Shown: positions 25,401 to 38,882, counted from the stretch's first letter. The stretch: DNA of 64,000 bases from Montifringilla adamsi (GCA_017590115.1 JAGGNK010006448.1:14757860-14821859), one strand, 5' to 3'. Numbers and translations: made by a program. Notes: a model not told the origin generated them from the letters alone.

Positions 25401-27865
25401 TACCTCCCATATTTTATAGACATTAAGCATTTTGCCAACAGTGTAATGGATCCATATTTTCATCTATAGAACAGATGCCATTTTACTTTTTATTACAAGA
25501 GATGTGTATTTTGGACCTGTGCTTTTAAAATTTTATAAGCTCCACCCTCTAATTTCTTAGGCCTTTTCCCAAGAGATTCTTTTCCTGTGAATAAAATTGC
25601 ATTTTTAATTTTTAAAAATTTCTATAGGCATTTCTACATTATTTAAAATCCCAAGAAGAGTTGAATCAGTCAAATAAATACAGCTGTATTTCCCTTATTC
25701 TTCCTTGACCCAAAATAAATGTTTGTTGTTTTCCATTGCTATCAAAGCACCTCTTAAAGTTCTTGAGTTTACTATGTTTTTTTGGTGGTTTTTTTTTTTC
25801 TCAGTAGATTTTTATTATTTCTTAACCTCTGAATTGATGAAGATAGACAAAAAGAAAATAGTATGGTGTAAAATTTAAATGAAGTTCAGACTTAGAAATC
25901 TGTTCCCATGAGTAGTTGACCAAAATCAGTAATTACTTATATCACGGATGCATTGAAAAGAAAGCAAGAGGAGACCACTGTCTAGGGCTTCCATCTAATT
26001 AGAGTCAGAGAAGTTCAGACAGTTCCCATAAATCTGAATGTCATAGCACTACAATAGAGGCAGCAGACAGGACTTTTAAATTTATTTTTTTGCTGGAGCA
26101 GAATTTCCAAATAGCCAGTATTGCTTCCTACCACAGTAGTGTCACCGTGAAAAACAAGAATTGATCATGATCTAACAAAATCGTGTCAGTCAGAAAAGAG
26201 AGTGAACAGCTGTTGTGTTCAGTGAGCTTATTACAAAAGCATTTATTTTCCCAGGAGTTTGACAGGGAGAAAAAAGTAGGTGACACAAATGAAATGTTTG
26301 ATCTTAGGCTTAACCTTATATACTGCTGAAAAATCCTAGAAGAGAGAAGTATCTAGTTATAAGCAGAAGCCACTTAAGCACCAGTGGTCAGTTTATGTCA
26401 GAGCTTTTTAACAGAACAAGACTGCAGTTCCCAAGTCCTTGCAGTATGTTCAAGTTTCTAATTCTCTCAGGTGTCATAAATTCTTGCTCAGGGAGTCTCT
26501 GCCCAAAGCTTTATCTTTAGTAGCTCGTCTAGTTTTAACCTTCCAGTCTTCCCCAGTCCATGCATCCAGCAACTGGCAAACTGCTTAATAACTTGCAGTC
26601 TTGGGCAATTGGGCTGCGAAGAATAATCTGAATTTTTTATTTTCCATTTATGAGCAGAAAGAATTGTGGACCTCTTGACATTCATGAGGCTGGACCAGTT
26701 CAGCTCCAACCTATCCAGCCTGCTATAGAATGAGAATGTGAATGAAAATGTGATTTTTTAAAAATTATTCCAATATGATAATTACCTGATCTTCCTAAGA
26801 GTAATGAAAGTGTTGTATACCTTATATATTTATAATGGTATACACACTTATAGGTGTTGTATAGCTACATTAATTAAAGGACCAATTTCACCCAACCATT
26901 TGTGGTGTGGTTTGGAAAGGAATTTGAAGGGTTTAATGAGATTTCAGAGAGCACATGTCTCTGCCCATGTATTTACTGTTGTAGTAAGTAGTCCAGACCT
27001 CTTTGGATTACTTGAAAATGCAGAGTTAGCAAGGATGTTCATATTGTTGCCAGTATCAATATCTGGGAAGTTTGAGTTAACATTAACATGTGGCTTTACT
27101 TAAAATACAGTTAGCCATGGTGAATGCAATGAAGATGTCTAAATACTGTTATACAGAATATTTGCTATGATGTGGTTTTCATAATAGCATTGAGTCCAGA
27201 AGATCATGTGCAATTTTCATGGTAATTTTTAATTTTCCATACTATTTATTTCAAGAGAAATGGACATGCAAACAAAATGGGACAAGAACAGCGCAAAAGT
27301 CTAAAGAAAATGAACACATTGTAAGACTCTTCTGGGGACCCCATCATTCATGTTAATCTCAACCCAAAAGACTGGTATGCCACTTTTGAACAGCTACTCC
27401 AGTAGTTCCATGGCACTTCTTTCTGATGTTTATAAACGGTGCATTGGGCATTCCAATCTCATTTCGAACCTTAGGCAAGACTTAGAAGAGAAAGACTTCA
27501 ATGTGTCAGCTGAAACAAGGGCATCAGCAACCAAATCACTCTGTAATAAAATTTGCCTCATTGCTTTTAAGAACTAGCAGATGGTTTCAACTTTATCTCC
27601 CATTGGAGACAAGCTGATTGAATTCAGTCTTTGCTTAATGGCTGCTATTTGTGCAAATGAAGATAAAGGAACTTAGCTAAAGATTGGCTATTTCTGTACA
27701 GCCAAGTAACAGAAAAGGCTTTGCACGTCTGACCAACCATCCCATTTGTAAAAGCTGCTTTTTTTTTATATCTTCAGTGACTGGCAGTAGGTGATGCCTT
27801 TTCACAATGCGAAACTAAGAGAGTAGAGTGGTCTCCTACCTCACCGATTACAGTCACATTCAGCC
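22429..27865. other. Non-coding stretch, no gene recognised
   Basis: Long AT-rich stretch. The 111-codon minus-strand frame at 24061-24396 and the 99-codon plus-strand frame at 26804-27103 have no recognisable domains. Near 22730-22800 there are CACTTAGGTGGC-like words reminiscent of the old repeat suspected at 12540-12740. A homopurine tract (GGAGGAAAAAAGG type) lies at 25218-25247 and a T run at 25791-25799. Confidence 0.5.
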
Positions 27866-27902
27866 ATATATATATAAATGTGTATATATATAGAGAGAGA
27901 AA
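27866..27902. repeat. AT/GT/GA compound microsatellite
   Basis: ATATATATATA is followed by AATGTGTATATATATA and then AGAGAGAGAAA. This is an imperfect compound dinucleotide repeat with no coding context. Confidence 0.8.
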
Positions 27903-30900
27903 TTTGTATTTGATAAAAAGAAAATATTTAACAAAAGATTTACTAAGACCTCTTGGTTCCTAGCTGTGATACAGGCACCTAAGAGACTGCTGAAATAAAT
28001 CATTCAACCAGAAATTAGACTCTGACACAACCTTATAGATGAGAACCTCACTGCAGAACCCAAATTTACTGGGGCTATGGTGTGCATCAAGTTTGTTTAA
28101 ACTGATTCTATGCAAAAAGCAAACACAGGGAAACTACCCATTTTAGACTGCAGTCAGTAATTTGAAATACAAAGGGACAAGGTTTGAAAAATTTGAAAAT
28201 ACTGGAGTATTGGTTGCTGCAGGTTTCTTCTCATTTTTGCCAAGCCTATTCATAGCATGCAGAATTACTTGTTGAACAAACACACAGCCTAACCAAGGAG
28301 AAGATTTAATTTTGAGGCTGAGTCAAGACCCTTTGGTGGTTTAAAAGTGCTGAATGATCACTGCTGGGAGATTGCAGTTTGTCTGGACAGCAGCAATCCT
28401 GCTTCTGCCCTGCTTGACCAGCTCAGTGGGTAGCCAGTGTGTGGCAGGGATTTGCAGATTCCTCCCAGCTGCTGGACAGCCCTCCCAACTGGTGACCCTG
28501 GATTTAGTCCTGAACACTCTTTTCGCGAAAATTTTGCAACTTTTTGGTTTTGTTTTGAGTTAAAGTGAGATGTCAGAGTGCCTGTACCTGGATTCTGGCC
28601 ATAGCTGAGGAGGTTGCTGACAGTTTGAGGAGACCTCAGCTCTTCTTGCAGACAGTATTTCTAGCAATGTGACAACAAGGAACTATCTCCAGAAAGGTGC
28701 TAGACTTCTTTTCTCTGGGACTTACCCGCAACATGTCTCTATTGGTACAGTAGAGACAAGGCACAAGGTCACAGCTGCATTATGATTCAGGTACAATAGC
28801 AGAGAGTTGACATGCAGAGAAACACTTTCATTTATTCCATTGATCAAACAGGGGCACACAGGCAGCATGTTGGTAGAAAGGACAAAGAGAGAGAAGACTG
28901 TTTTAATTACTTACGTTTTATAAATGTGTATGTATATGCTCCCACGCATAAGAGCAATTAGGTCTCGTAAGTCAACCTAATTCATATAGACAACAACATG
29001 GCCAAATGAAATAAGAGCATATTTTTAAATGTTATTTGTATCATACCCTCACTGTGTAAAGTACTGCATAGCACAGCATGTTTCATCTGAATATGTTTGA
29101 GACCTGTAGAAAATCTAGGTAATGGAAATGCCTAGACCAGATGAAAACAGGAGTATGATCCTTACATAAACACTGGCAAGGTGACACAGTTAGTTTTGTC
29201 AGAGATCTGGCTTTGGTCCAGACATTTTGGAACATAGATCAGACATCCGCAGAAGAGTACAGACTGGAGCAGTTGAGGTTCTGGTTCCCCAAGACTGCAG
29301 GACACACAGTATAAGACATGGTGAGGGTTATGCATCAAAAGGAATCAAGGGTAAAAGTTGTCTGCATCCTGATAGGATTGTCAAGTCTACGCATAGTACA
29401 CCTTTGGTTAAACCTGGAGTCTGTGCATCCTTATTTTGCTGCAATTATGTCTTTGAATGTCTGTTTCAGGTCAGAAGTGAGGACCACTCAATGTGTGGCT
29501 GTGTACCAGGGTGTTAGCTCTGCCTTTGGTTCCAGGAAAAGAGAATATTAGTCAAACTATGAGCTTTTGCTCACACAGCTGTGAGACTGATGGGCAGGAG
29601 TTGGGTCCCATATCTTCAGTCTCCAGGAGCACAGTCTAGAGAAATATGTGACTGTCCTGTGCATTTGCTATTCTTAATGAGGAAGTCTCCTTGAGTCAAT
29701 AAAGTTGTTGTGTCCTTCATAAGTGAAAGTGGTTTTACATTTTCTCTTCAGTTGCTGATGCCCTAGCAGCCCATTATGAAAATTAATTCTTACAAGTACA
29801 CATACCTTAACTGAGAAAGAGAAAATATGTAGAAAGAAGTCAGGAAAATGAAAAAAATAATATAATTGCAGTGGAATTCCTTCAAATATGTTCTTCTTAC
29901 AGAAAGGGGGTCATCACTTGGATGGTTATTTAATCCTTTGCAGTTACGCAGAAGCAAATATGGGGCATACACTATTCAGAATGTCTTCAGGTGTTTTCAA
30001 AGCTCTGTCATTCTTTAAAGGGGTAAAGAAGGGGGAGGAACACTGGGAGACACAAAGCTGATTAAAGGTGGAATAATGAAAGAAAAATGTTTGAAAGACA
30101 GTAAAATGCTCACGAGCTGCAAAGAGCTTGAACAACCGCAACACTGATCTAAGGAAAGGCAGATAATACTCTTAATCTTTAGTTTCATCAGGGAAAATGC
30201 TGGAAAAAGAGGAAACATTTTCTGAGTCATAGAACATGGTAAGCACTTCAGTAAGAGATTTGCTCCAGGCTACATGCTGAGTGCTGACCTACTGAAATTA
30301 TTTAGAAATAAGAACCATGGCAAGAATTTCACACTTTGTCTGTCTATGAAATCAGCTTTATCACACACATGATCTAAAATGTGCTGAAGTGTTTATTTTT
30401 TGTACAAGGTGCTATTTTTTTTTTCAAGATTTATATGTTTTTCTCCACCACATGTTACTTTTGGAAATGTGAATCTGTGTTTATGCTCTTAACAGAAAAT
30501 ATCCTTATTCTTACATCTATGTCTTCTTTCTTGTTGGAAGAAGTTATGTGACAAAATAATTCACATCATGTTTTTCTAATGTTGAGAGACATGGCTGTAG
30601 ATTTTAACTATATTTTCTCTTTCTTCATTTTTTTTTCTCATACTATCACAAAGATATTAGGTAAGTTAATCTGAGCAGATGTTCAGCACTGTCATGTACA
30701 TTGCATCAATATCAATAGAATAATGTTGCCTGTGTTAAGGGGGGAGGAGTTTAGAATTTATGGTTTTGCATTGCTATGCTTTAAAGATTCTGTAGAGTCT
30801 CTAACACATCCAACAGGCTTGTTTCCAAGTGCATTGAAGATTTAATGTCAAAAAGCTTCAGTATGCTTTAAAAGCACAACACTTTACTGGACAAGGATGC

Positions 30901-33499
30901 AAAAGCAGAGGCAGGTCAGCCACTGGCAAAAACCTGTGACTGGCAATGACTGGGCAAATCTGATCGGCCCTGCAAAGGTTTTGAAACAGAAGATGGTGGA
31001 GAACTAGAAAATTCATGCATGTCATGTATTTTTTTCAGCACACCATAATTTAGCAGCCCTTTGGGACTTTCCTCCCTTTGGAAGGAAAGGTGTAGAAGCC
31101 ATTATAAAGAATTCTTTAAGCAGTTCTGTTTCTCTCAAGCCAATAAACACAAAACTTACACATGCTATGCATTATACTTTATTGCCTAGAACAAAAGGCC
31201 ATAGTGGAATTTCATAATAAGGATTTATCTTATAAAATTAATTAGAAATATAATAGGTATCTGTAGAAATTTAAAATTATTCAGACTTCAATAGTGAATT
31301 ATCTCTTCTGTAGGCATTTTTAATAGGTCTGTAACATCCTATAGCAGGCATGGCATTTTTATTAAATTGAACAACTCCAAAATCTCTTTGAAATGGTGTA
31401 CTTCTATTTTTTTCCCCCCTGAAGAACCTCATATATGAAAACAGAGAGTTACTATAGTAGTCTGCTACACTGCTCTTGATCTCACCTTTGGAAAACAGCT
31501 GCTCAGGACAGTGTAGTTTTCAGAAATAATGAATGTTTAACACTCATTGAGAAAAGCACCTTCTCTTAGGAAAGCAGGGAGATCCTAATCTGGAATGGAA
31601 TGGACTATGAGAAACATACCATGAAGGAGTGGATGGAGTATGGAGAGGACCATTGTATCCTATAATGAGAAGAATATAATGAAATGGAGAGTTAATCTAG
31701 AATTTTTAAGAGAGGAAATGTGATCAGAAAGTACATTGAAGGAGATGTTTATAGGGTACATCTGCAAAATTTAGTTTGGATCAGACTAGTCTGCTTCTGG
31801 AATAGATTTCCCCAGTCATTCCCCCAGACTGCATCTAACTTGTATGAAATTAAATCAAAAGATGGTCTCCAGAATCTCCCCTTAACACACTCCAAGCACT
31901 ATTGGTTGTCAGTCAACAGGTGTGGAGGCCCCCAAAACACACAAAATGTGACCACTTATTCTCAGAACTAATATTTTGTTCAACAGATCAATTCATACTG
32001 TGATGCTCTTGATAATGAAGATGTAACCAAAGAATAATTTAAAGAGAGAAAGAAAAAATGTAAAGCTCCTTCTACTCAGTAAATAAGGTATTTTTTTATT
32101 TTGCTAGAAGAATATATTGCGCAAAATGAAGTTCGTCAATAAGAATGAGAAAATGAACCTGTGGAAGAATGTTTGCTAAGTACTAAAGAAAAATGTGTAG
32201 ATCTCCTTACATGAAGAAATTCTCCAAGTCTGTGCTCTTGTATTAATTACTTATAGCATTGGCACGCACTTTACTACTGCATGTAAAAATAAAAGGTAAA
32301 GCCAATTCACAATTTTCAGAATCTCATTTGATAATCAGTTTAAAAAAAGTCTTACTGGCCTTGCATGCTGCAATTTAGGATTTTATGTGTACTTTTCCTC
32401 CATCCAGAATGACCAGTTTACTAAAGTTTGTAAATGGATTCTATTGTAACATTTATTTTGAAAATCTGCATCTTGAAAGGTGTAAGTAGTAAAAATGGAT
32501 TAATCTGGTAATTTTTACTGTGAAAATGTATTCCATTGGGCATTGAAGTGTTGCAGTAAAAAGCTATCTGATAAAATAAGCAGTGAAATTGGAATTTCAG
32601 TTTAAAATGCTTTTTCAAGAAAGAAGTTATCCTAAGGCTCATGTTTGAACTAGCTGCTATTATTTGTTGTGTGTAGCAGTCATTTCCTTACAGAGAGCCT
32701 AAATTTATTTAAGCTACAGCAGGGTGTACAATTCCTTGGTACTGTTACAGATACCATTAAAAAAGATTCACAGTTATTACTTAAATTTTACAATTTGGTT
32801 CTTCACAGAGAGCAAGTAAAAGAGAATATTACGTGTCATTTCATTTTGAGTAATATTGAATGTCTTATCTCTGTGTAGCTCTGACTAAAAAGGAAATGAA
32901 TCTGTTTTATTTTATAGTCTAATCCTGTCTTAGACATCCATTTTAGTTTTAAAAAAAAGATTTGAAATATCTCCCTTTGATAACTAAAGTATTGCCTTTC
33001 ACACTGCTAATGCTTCGATTCTGCAATTCTTTATTATTTCACTTGGAAAACTTCCAACCAAGCTGATATGGATAAAGTCATGGGGCAGATACAAGCGGCT
33101 GAGATAAGAACCACCCACTGATGATGCAACAATTAGGATCTTCTTTGATAGCTTTCTTCCAGTACTTTAATATTTCAGTATTCTTCATAATTCAGCATGT
33201 GCCTGAGTTAATTCTATTTGCTGAAGTAAAGGGAAAGAGAGCAAGAGAAATAATCCTGAACACATTGATTCAGAAATTTAAAGCAATGTGTCCCATGATG
33301 CGTGCTTTATGTCACCATACTATGAAATACTGTGTTCTTTGCTAAAAGAGCTATGCTTGAGGATGTTAAATTGAGTATTTGTAGGAAGCAGAGCTTCCTA
33401 TTAGTGATCAATTCATAGCTGGATTTCAAAGATTCATAAAGTGATTCTTGAACAGTCCAGTTAAAGTATTAGATATGGGTCACGAAACCCTCATGCAGT
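27903..33499. other. Non-coding stretch, no gene recognised
   Basis: Mixed DNA. A GC-richer patch at 28350-28650 and a 96-codon plus-strand frame at 29227-29517 show no recognisable product. A GGA/ATGGA-rich purine tract spans about 31592-31690. The 74-codon frame at 33121-33345 is hydrophobic but anonymous. Confidence 0.5.
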
Positions 33500-34010
33500 G
33501 CTAAAGGCTGGAGAAAGAGTGACTGGCAAGGTGCCCAATGGAAAAGGACCTGGGGGTGCTGCTTGGCAGCCGCTGAACATGAGCTATCAGTGTGCCCAGA
33601 CAGCCAAGAAGGCCAATGGCATCCTGGCCCATATCAGCACTAGTGTGGCCAGCTGGACCAGGGCAGTGATTTTCCCCTTGAACTCAGCACTGGTGAGGCT
33701 GCACCTCAAGTCCTGTACTCAGTTCTGGACCTCTCAATTCAGGAAGGACGTTGAGGTGCTGACCAGAGAGATCAACAGAGCTGGTGAGCACAAGTTTTGT
33801 GAAGAGGAGCTGAGGGAGCTGGGGTTGGTTAGCCTGGGGAAAAGGAGGCTCAGGGGAGACCTTATTGCTCTGTACAACCACCTGAAAGGAGCCAGAGGAG
33901 GGTCAGCCTCTTCTCCCAGGCAATCAGTGACAGGATGAGAACACACAGCCCTAATCTGTGCATGGGGAGGTTCAGACTGCACATCAAGAGAAATTGTTTT
34001 TAATACAGAA
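33500..34010 (+). mobile_element. CR1 LINE fragment with RT C-terminal frame
   Basis: This is a CR1 segment in plus orientation. Within it the frame at 33498-33938 stays open for 146 codons. From about residue 27 it reads like the C-terminal part of the CR1 second open reading frame, the reverse-transcriptase thumb and downstream region: LNMSYQCAQTAKKANGILAH, then ALVRLHLKSCTQFW, RELGLVSLGKRRLRGDLIAL and YNHLKGA. The catalytic Y-x-D-D box lies upstream and is absent, so it cannot be active. After the stop at 33938 homology continues to about 34010 and then ends, without the CR1 3' UTR or the ATTCTATG terminus. A missing 3' end is unusual because CR1 copies are normally truncated at the 5' end, and it implies a later deletion or rearrangement. 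Confidence 0.9.
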
Positions 34011-36751
34011 ACACATTTTGACAAACTGGAAACTGAAACACTGAATTCCAGTTTTACTCTAGAAGATAGATTTGTGTTGTCATTTAAAATGCATTCATGA
34101 AAAATTACAGCAAACAGGTACTTATACTATGTGCATTTACTCTCATTAGTTGGGGAGAGTAGTTGAGCTTTTAAGACATTACCTTGGCTACCATATGAGA
34201 TTCTAAGAACTGTCCTTCTGTGAAATGGGACAGGAGATAGGTGATTACAAATAATATGTAGGTGGCAGCCACAGACAGGAAGAGAATTTTAAAAGAATAT
34301 TGTACTGGTTTACAGGCAAAACCTGGAGAAATGAATAAGGCTTACATTGGTGTTACACTACATTTTGTCATTGGTTTGTTATTTTTCAATCAGAGCTATT
34401 TCAGGGATCTGTAATGCAACATTGTTTAACACAGCAAAGTGTTCAAAATCTCTTTGCAGAATTATATTTCTCGTTGGAGTTCACATTTGCTATCTAACTC
34501 AGGTCCATGAATCATAAGCTTAGGGTTACCTGCTTTCCTGGGTCTATCCTTCATTACATCTTTTCTTTCTACTTCTCTGAATCTCTTCCTATGCACAATT
34601 TAACACCATTTTCAAAAGCAGAACACAACTAGTAAGCTGTTAAAATGGAGAACATAGTATAGAACCACTCCGGGATGAAGTCAAAGCCTATAAATTCAGT
34701 AGATAAGCTTATATTCTTTTTTTTTTTTTGACCCTCTGGTAAGATGCTGATGATCTTTGCCTGGATACTGAAATTTTCATTCCACATAAAATTTCTAGGT
34801 TCAGAACTTATTCTGAACCTTATTCTCTAACTAAGTACTTATTCTGAACTTATTCTCCAACTAGGAAAGTAGCCAATAAATAATGCATGTAATATATTAC
34901 TTGTGTCTGTAGCACCTACTAACCCTTTCATTCTCTGTTGCACAATGGGGTTTTTATCTTACAAATACTGAAAAGTGGTTAGTTTCAAAGATAGCATTAA
35001 TTCCATTGAAAGATAATTTAGCATATTCCTTATGAATTGAAGTATCAAAGGCCTAAGCCCTTTACTGGCTAATCTTGTGATTTAGTCCAGCGGATGTTAG
35101 AATCTCACATGAAGGTCTGTTGGTTTATGGCTTGAGAGTGATGTGCTGGAAACAGAAAATCTGTTGGTTCTGCTGAATATGATGAGAGAAAAGTTACCCA
35201 GCCATTTTCATGCAGAAAATCTGGATGTTTTAACTGATGAAAGTTTATCTCTGTGTCTAACGTTTAATCAGTAAATACGGGTCAGCCATCTGGCAGTGAT
35301 AAATTTGGCTGGGACGTATTCCATCTGCTAAAATATGATGTAAAAATATTCTGTTCTTCCATGGCACTGGAAAGATATGGCATCTGGGATTAGAAAAAAT
35401 AAAGAAGCTTGAAATTGGAAGGAATAGGTGAAATTATTTCCCTTCTGAGGAACTGTAGAGGTGCCATTGAAGGGTGGGACTAGTGGCAGGCCTGTAGCTG
35501 GGGTTTATCTCTTTGCAGGTAAGTTTACTCTAGAAGTTAATATTAACTCAGAAGTTAAAATGCTGAGCTCACTCTTCCTCTCAATCCTCACTCTACCACC
35601 AAGTGAAATTATTAAGTAGATTTATGGCCAATGGAGCTACCTATCTGAGTACATAAAGATGTAGGTTTCTCATGTCAACATGGAATTTTGTGTTACCTGG
35701 CATCCAGCTGTTTACAGCTGTGCAGCTTGTGATTTACAAGAAGAGCTGGAAAAATAGGAAAGGCTTTGCACAGGTTTATCTACAAGCTGAAGCAATTTTG
35801 ATGGATCATTGTAAATTTATCACAATAGAGCCTCCAGGGATCCTTTTATTCAAGACCCTGAATTTGCCTGAAGAATGAAGGGGTATACTGTAGAGCTGAT
35901 GATAAAACTTTTTTCCTTTGCCATTTCAGCATACTGTGATATGACAGTTTATAAACAAAATTTAAGATCTTCTGCATAGATAAGGTTGTTGTCTAATTTC
36001 TGTGTTCTAGTCTATGAATGGCTGATGCTTCCAGAAAAAAAGATACCAAAGATGTAGCTCATCTATGACTAATAATTTCCCAATAGCAAGATAAACTATA
36101 ACTCTATTAAGTGTTTTAGCATATTTTTCCTCTGTATTGTGCCTGTTTTGAAAGCTCAAAATGTTATGTACATTCAGGTGATAGCAATTCAAACCGATTT
36201 AGAGAAAACTGTAGGTCTTCCATATGGGAGCAGTTTCTCCAGGGAGCCCACATCCTTGTAGACATTGTTCCCAAAATACACCTTTCAGCTGAATTTGAGG
36301 ACTCCATTTTAAATTAAGAAAACATTGAGTGACATATGGAAAACTCTGATCATTATTTTCTTTTCTTCCTGGGGCAAAGCAAGCTGTTTTCTAAATTATC
36401 ATGTCCCAGAGAGGAAAGATGTGAAAATAAGGTTCTGCATTTGACCCTGTCCCGAAGACTGGAATTGTAAAGCTTCCTACAGAATAGCTCAACAGACACC
36501 ATGTTAATGTGAAGTTCTTTTATAAATCTAGGCAGTAGTAGGCCAACATATATTCCCCAGTGGCTGTTGTAATGTGAACCTGTAGGCATTTAGTTTTAGA
36601 GTACTATGTACAAGTTAATTTTCAAAAATCAATCCTCAGTAATTGGTTTAATAGTTAATAATAACTGACTACTATGGTAGGCAGTAGAGAAGCTATTATG
36701 TCCATTAGAATGTCTGTAAGTGTGAAAATTGCTCATTTGTGACCACAAGAG
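34011..36751. other. Non-coding stretch, no gene recognised
   Basis: AT-rich DNA with a T run at 34718-34729 and a short tandem duplication annotated separately. Frames at 35672-35878 (plus) and 36353-36589 (minus) have no recognisable protein features. Confidence 0.5.
34806..34864. repeat. Two-copy tandem duplication, 31-bp unit
   Basis: A 31-bp unit starting ACTTATTCTGAAC and ending in CTAAGT (34806-34836) is followed directly by a near-identical second copy (34837-34864), with one C deleted and a T-to-C change. Each unit itself contains ACTTATTCTGAA followed by a second TTATTCTC, so it is internally repetitive. Confidence 0.8.
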
Positions 36752-36819
36752 AAAAAAAAAACCCAAAAAAAAAAAAAAAAAAACAACCAAAAAAACCCCA
36801 AAAAAACCCAAAAAACAAG
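36752..36819. repeat. A-rich simple repeat with CCC interruptions
   Basis: Runs of A are broken by AACCC, ACAACC and AACCCC (A-rich on the plus strand, equivalent to T and GGGTTT on the minus strand). The minus-strand open frame here is a low-complexity Phe/Val/Leu-rich translation and not a gene. Confidence 0.9.
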
Positions 36820-38479
36820 AGAAAGGTTTTAAGAACCTTATTTTGTTTTGTTTTAGCAGAAGGCAATTAAGCCAGGTGTTTGTGCAAGTTGGAATTTTTT
36901 ATTAGATACACCTTCCCCACTCTTCTTTTTTTGTTGTTGTAGGCAGTGATGTAGTCGCTTTGTGTGTAGCCAAATATTGCATAAATTTATTAATTGCAGC
37001 ATTAATTAAGAAATGCTGAGCTTAAGAAGCACTGGGAAATAACGTAGGATTAGAGTAAACACAAAGAGACTTTGTCAGGGAGATTGTCACACACTTACGT
37101 GTGTGTAATGACATTTTAAAAAAATCTAAGTAATTTTGAAATAATCAAAAGCAAATAGAATGAGTAGAATTTTAAAGCTGAGTATTCACAAGAGAATGAT
37201 TTATCTCTAATATTCTTACATTTAAATTAGGAGTACATGGACTTAAATTAGGCAATTGCTTATTATTTTGTTGACTTGGGGCCTCAGTAAAAATACTACT
37301 GTGTTAAATTTTCAAAAACACTTTTGAAAGAAATATAGCTATTTGGTTTCACAGCCTTTTTGTCCTTTTGTGTTCAAATGGCACATATTTTCATCAATGA
37401 CAAAGGTGATCCTACTTCCTTGGCTCACTTTCTCCCCTGTTTTTAAAACATTATTTTATATTAATATACCTAAATATTGTGCTTGATTTCTTCTTCTAAT
37501 TTATGGGTGACTTCTCTTACTATTTCCAATGCTTCCTTTCAATTTATAACTTCTTATTGTTGAAATTGTGACATGTAAAAAAATATATCAACTTATATTT
37601 AATAATTTGTAAAATACCGATTCCTTGGCTGTATCCCCAAATTACTTGTACCCCCAAAGTGAAAAATTATTTTAATCAAGTAGACTCACCAAAAAGAAAG
37701 AATAGACAGGAAAATATTTAAAAGTTTGCTTAGTGTTAGAACTAACATGCTTTATAACTCTCTTTTCTTTAATTTTGTTTTAAAGAAAGTTCCAAGCATG
37801 AGCTTCAATTACTAAATTGGACTGAATGTACTTAGCTGTGTAGAATGTTTTGCTAATGTTGGTCTGAAAAACCAAATATGATTAATACTGAGGACATCAA
37901 CTCTAGTGAAAGATGCTGATGCTCAGAAAGTAATGTGCATTTCAGAATTTATCAACATATCATATTAAACTAATTTCCTTTATTTACTTTTTATTTGCTT
38001 TGATGCCAACTTTCCAGTCTGTGGGGTTCAATCTGATATAAGTATCTAACTAATAGAAAGTCATTACTAAATCTAGAATTTTGTATGAGAGCAGGTAAAT
38101 TGAAAACAAATCTAGTCCTTCCATTCTCTTCACAAATAGCTGCAATACTAGTAGAATAAAACCACATCAAATATTACTTAATCTTTGCCTGCCAGCAGCC
38201 TAAATTCTTTTTAATTTCTTTGGTGTGTGTGTTAGCAGATTGCCTTTACAGAGAACTTTCAGGTTTATTTGTCTCAATTTGCTGAAGTAGCTGAGTATGG
38301 TCCAAAAGGAAAAATAAATCACAGAGAAAGCTTATTAGGAAATGTTTATATTGTTGAACTAGAAAGCAGTAGACAATATTTTTTAGGCCAGATAAACTAC
38401 GTGTTGCTGTCTTTGAGGGAAAAAATAAAATAAAATCTTTACCTTGCACACTCAAATTGTAATCCAAAGGCTAAGCTGA
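36820..38479. other. Non-coding stretch, no gene recognised
   Basis: AT-rich single-copy-looking DNA. Around 36960-37040 there is a TTTATTAATTGCAGCATTAATTAAG-type cluster of homeodomain cores. No gene or repeat family is recognised. Confidence 0.5.
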
Positions 38480-38777
38480 TACAGCAGTTACTTCTTTAAT
38501 TATTTATGGATGAGACATGCGAAAGGCCTGCCAAAGTTAGCAGAGAGAAAATAATGGCTAGTATTAAACATTTGACCTTGAAAGCAGCTCTGATTGAAAA
38601 TAATTACCCAAGTTTTAAAACCTTTATTTCCTGTTCTGGTGGCAATGTCCTTCTTAAGCTGTAATAAATTGCCCAATCATTTTAGCATCAGATTAACTTG
38701 ACTCAAGTGTTTATTTCACATTAAGCTTCAACATTACTGATGCTCTATGTGAAAGTAATATTAATTATCTTTAGGGA
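38480..38777. other. Candidate conserved non-coding element
   Basis: A complex sequence with no open frame or repeat. It includes TTTAATTATTTATGG, AATAATTACCCAAG, GCAGCTCTGATTG and TAATATTAATTATC words, that is, many TAATTA-type homeodomain cores among longer non-degenerate segments. This texture is typical of developmental enhancers in vertebrate gene deserts. No alignment was possible, so the call is an inference. Confidence 0.25.
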
Positions 38778-38794
38778 TTTTTTTTTTTTTTTTT
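38778..38794. repeat. Poly(T) homopolymer, 17 bp
   Basis: Seventeen consecutive T residues after TTTAGGGA. No retrotransposed gene sequence or target duplication is visible next to it. Confidence 0.85.
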
Positions 38795-38858
38795 AACCCA
38801 GGCTTCTTTGGTGGCATAAATTTTTATAGAGTTTGCCCTCAATGTTCCTTCGAGGCCA

Positions 38859-38882
38859 GTTGAAATGATAAGTCATTTCAAC
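38859..38882. repeat. Hairpin, 10-bp perfect stem and 4-nt loop
   Basis: GTTGAAATGA (38859-38868) and its exact complement TCATTTCAAC (38873-38882) flank TAAG. An overlapping GATAAG/CTTATC pair (38867-38872 and 38882-38887) offers an alternative pairing. The stem is too short for a typical microRNA precursor. No function is assigned. Confidence 0.7.

Noticed and set aside
36629..36811. Phe-rich minus-strand frame
   Set aside because: It is a translation of the A-rich simple repeat and low complexity.
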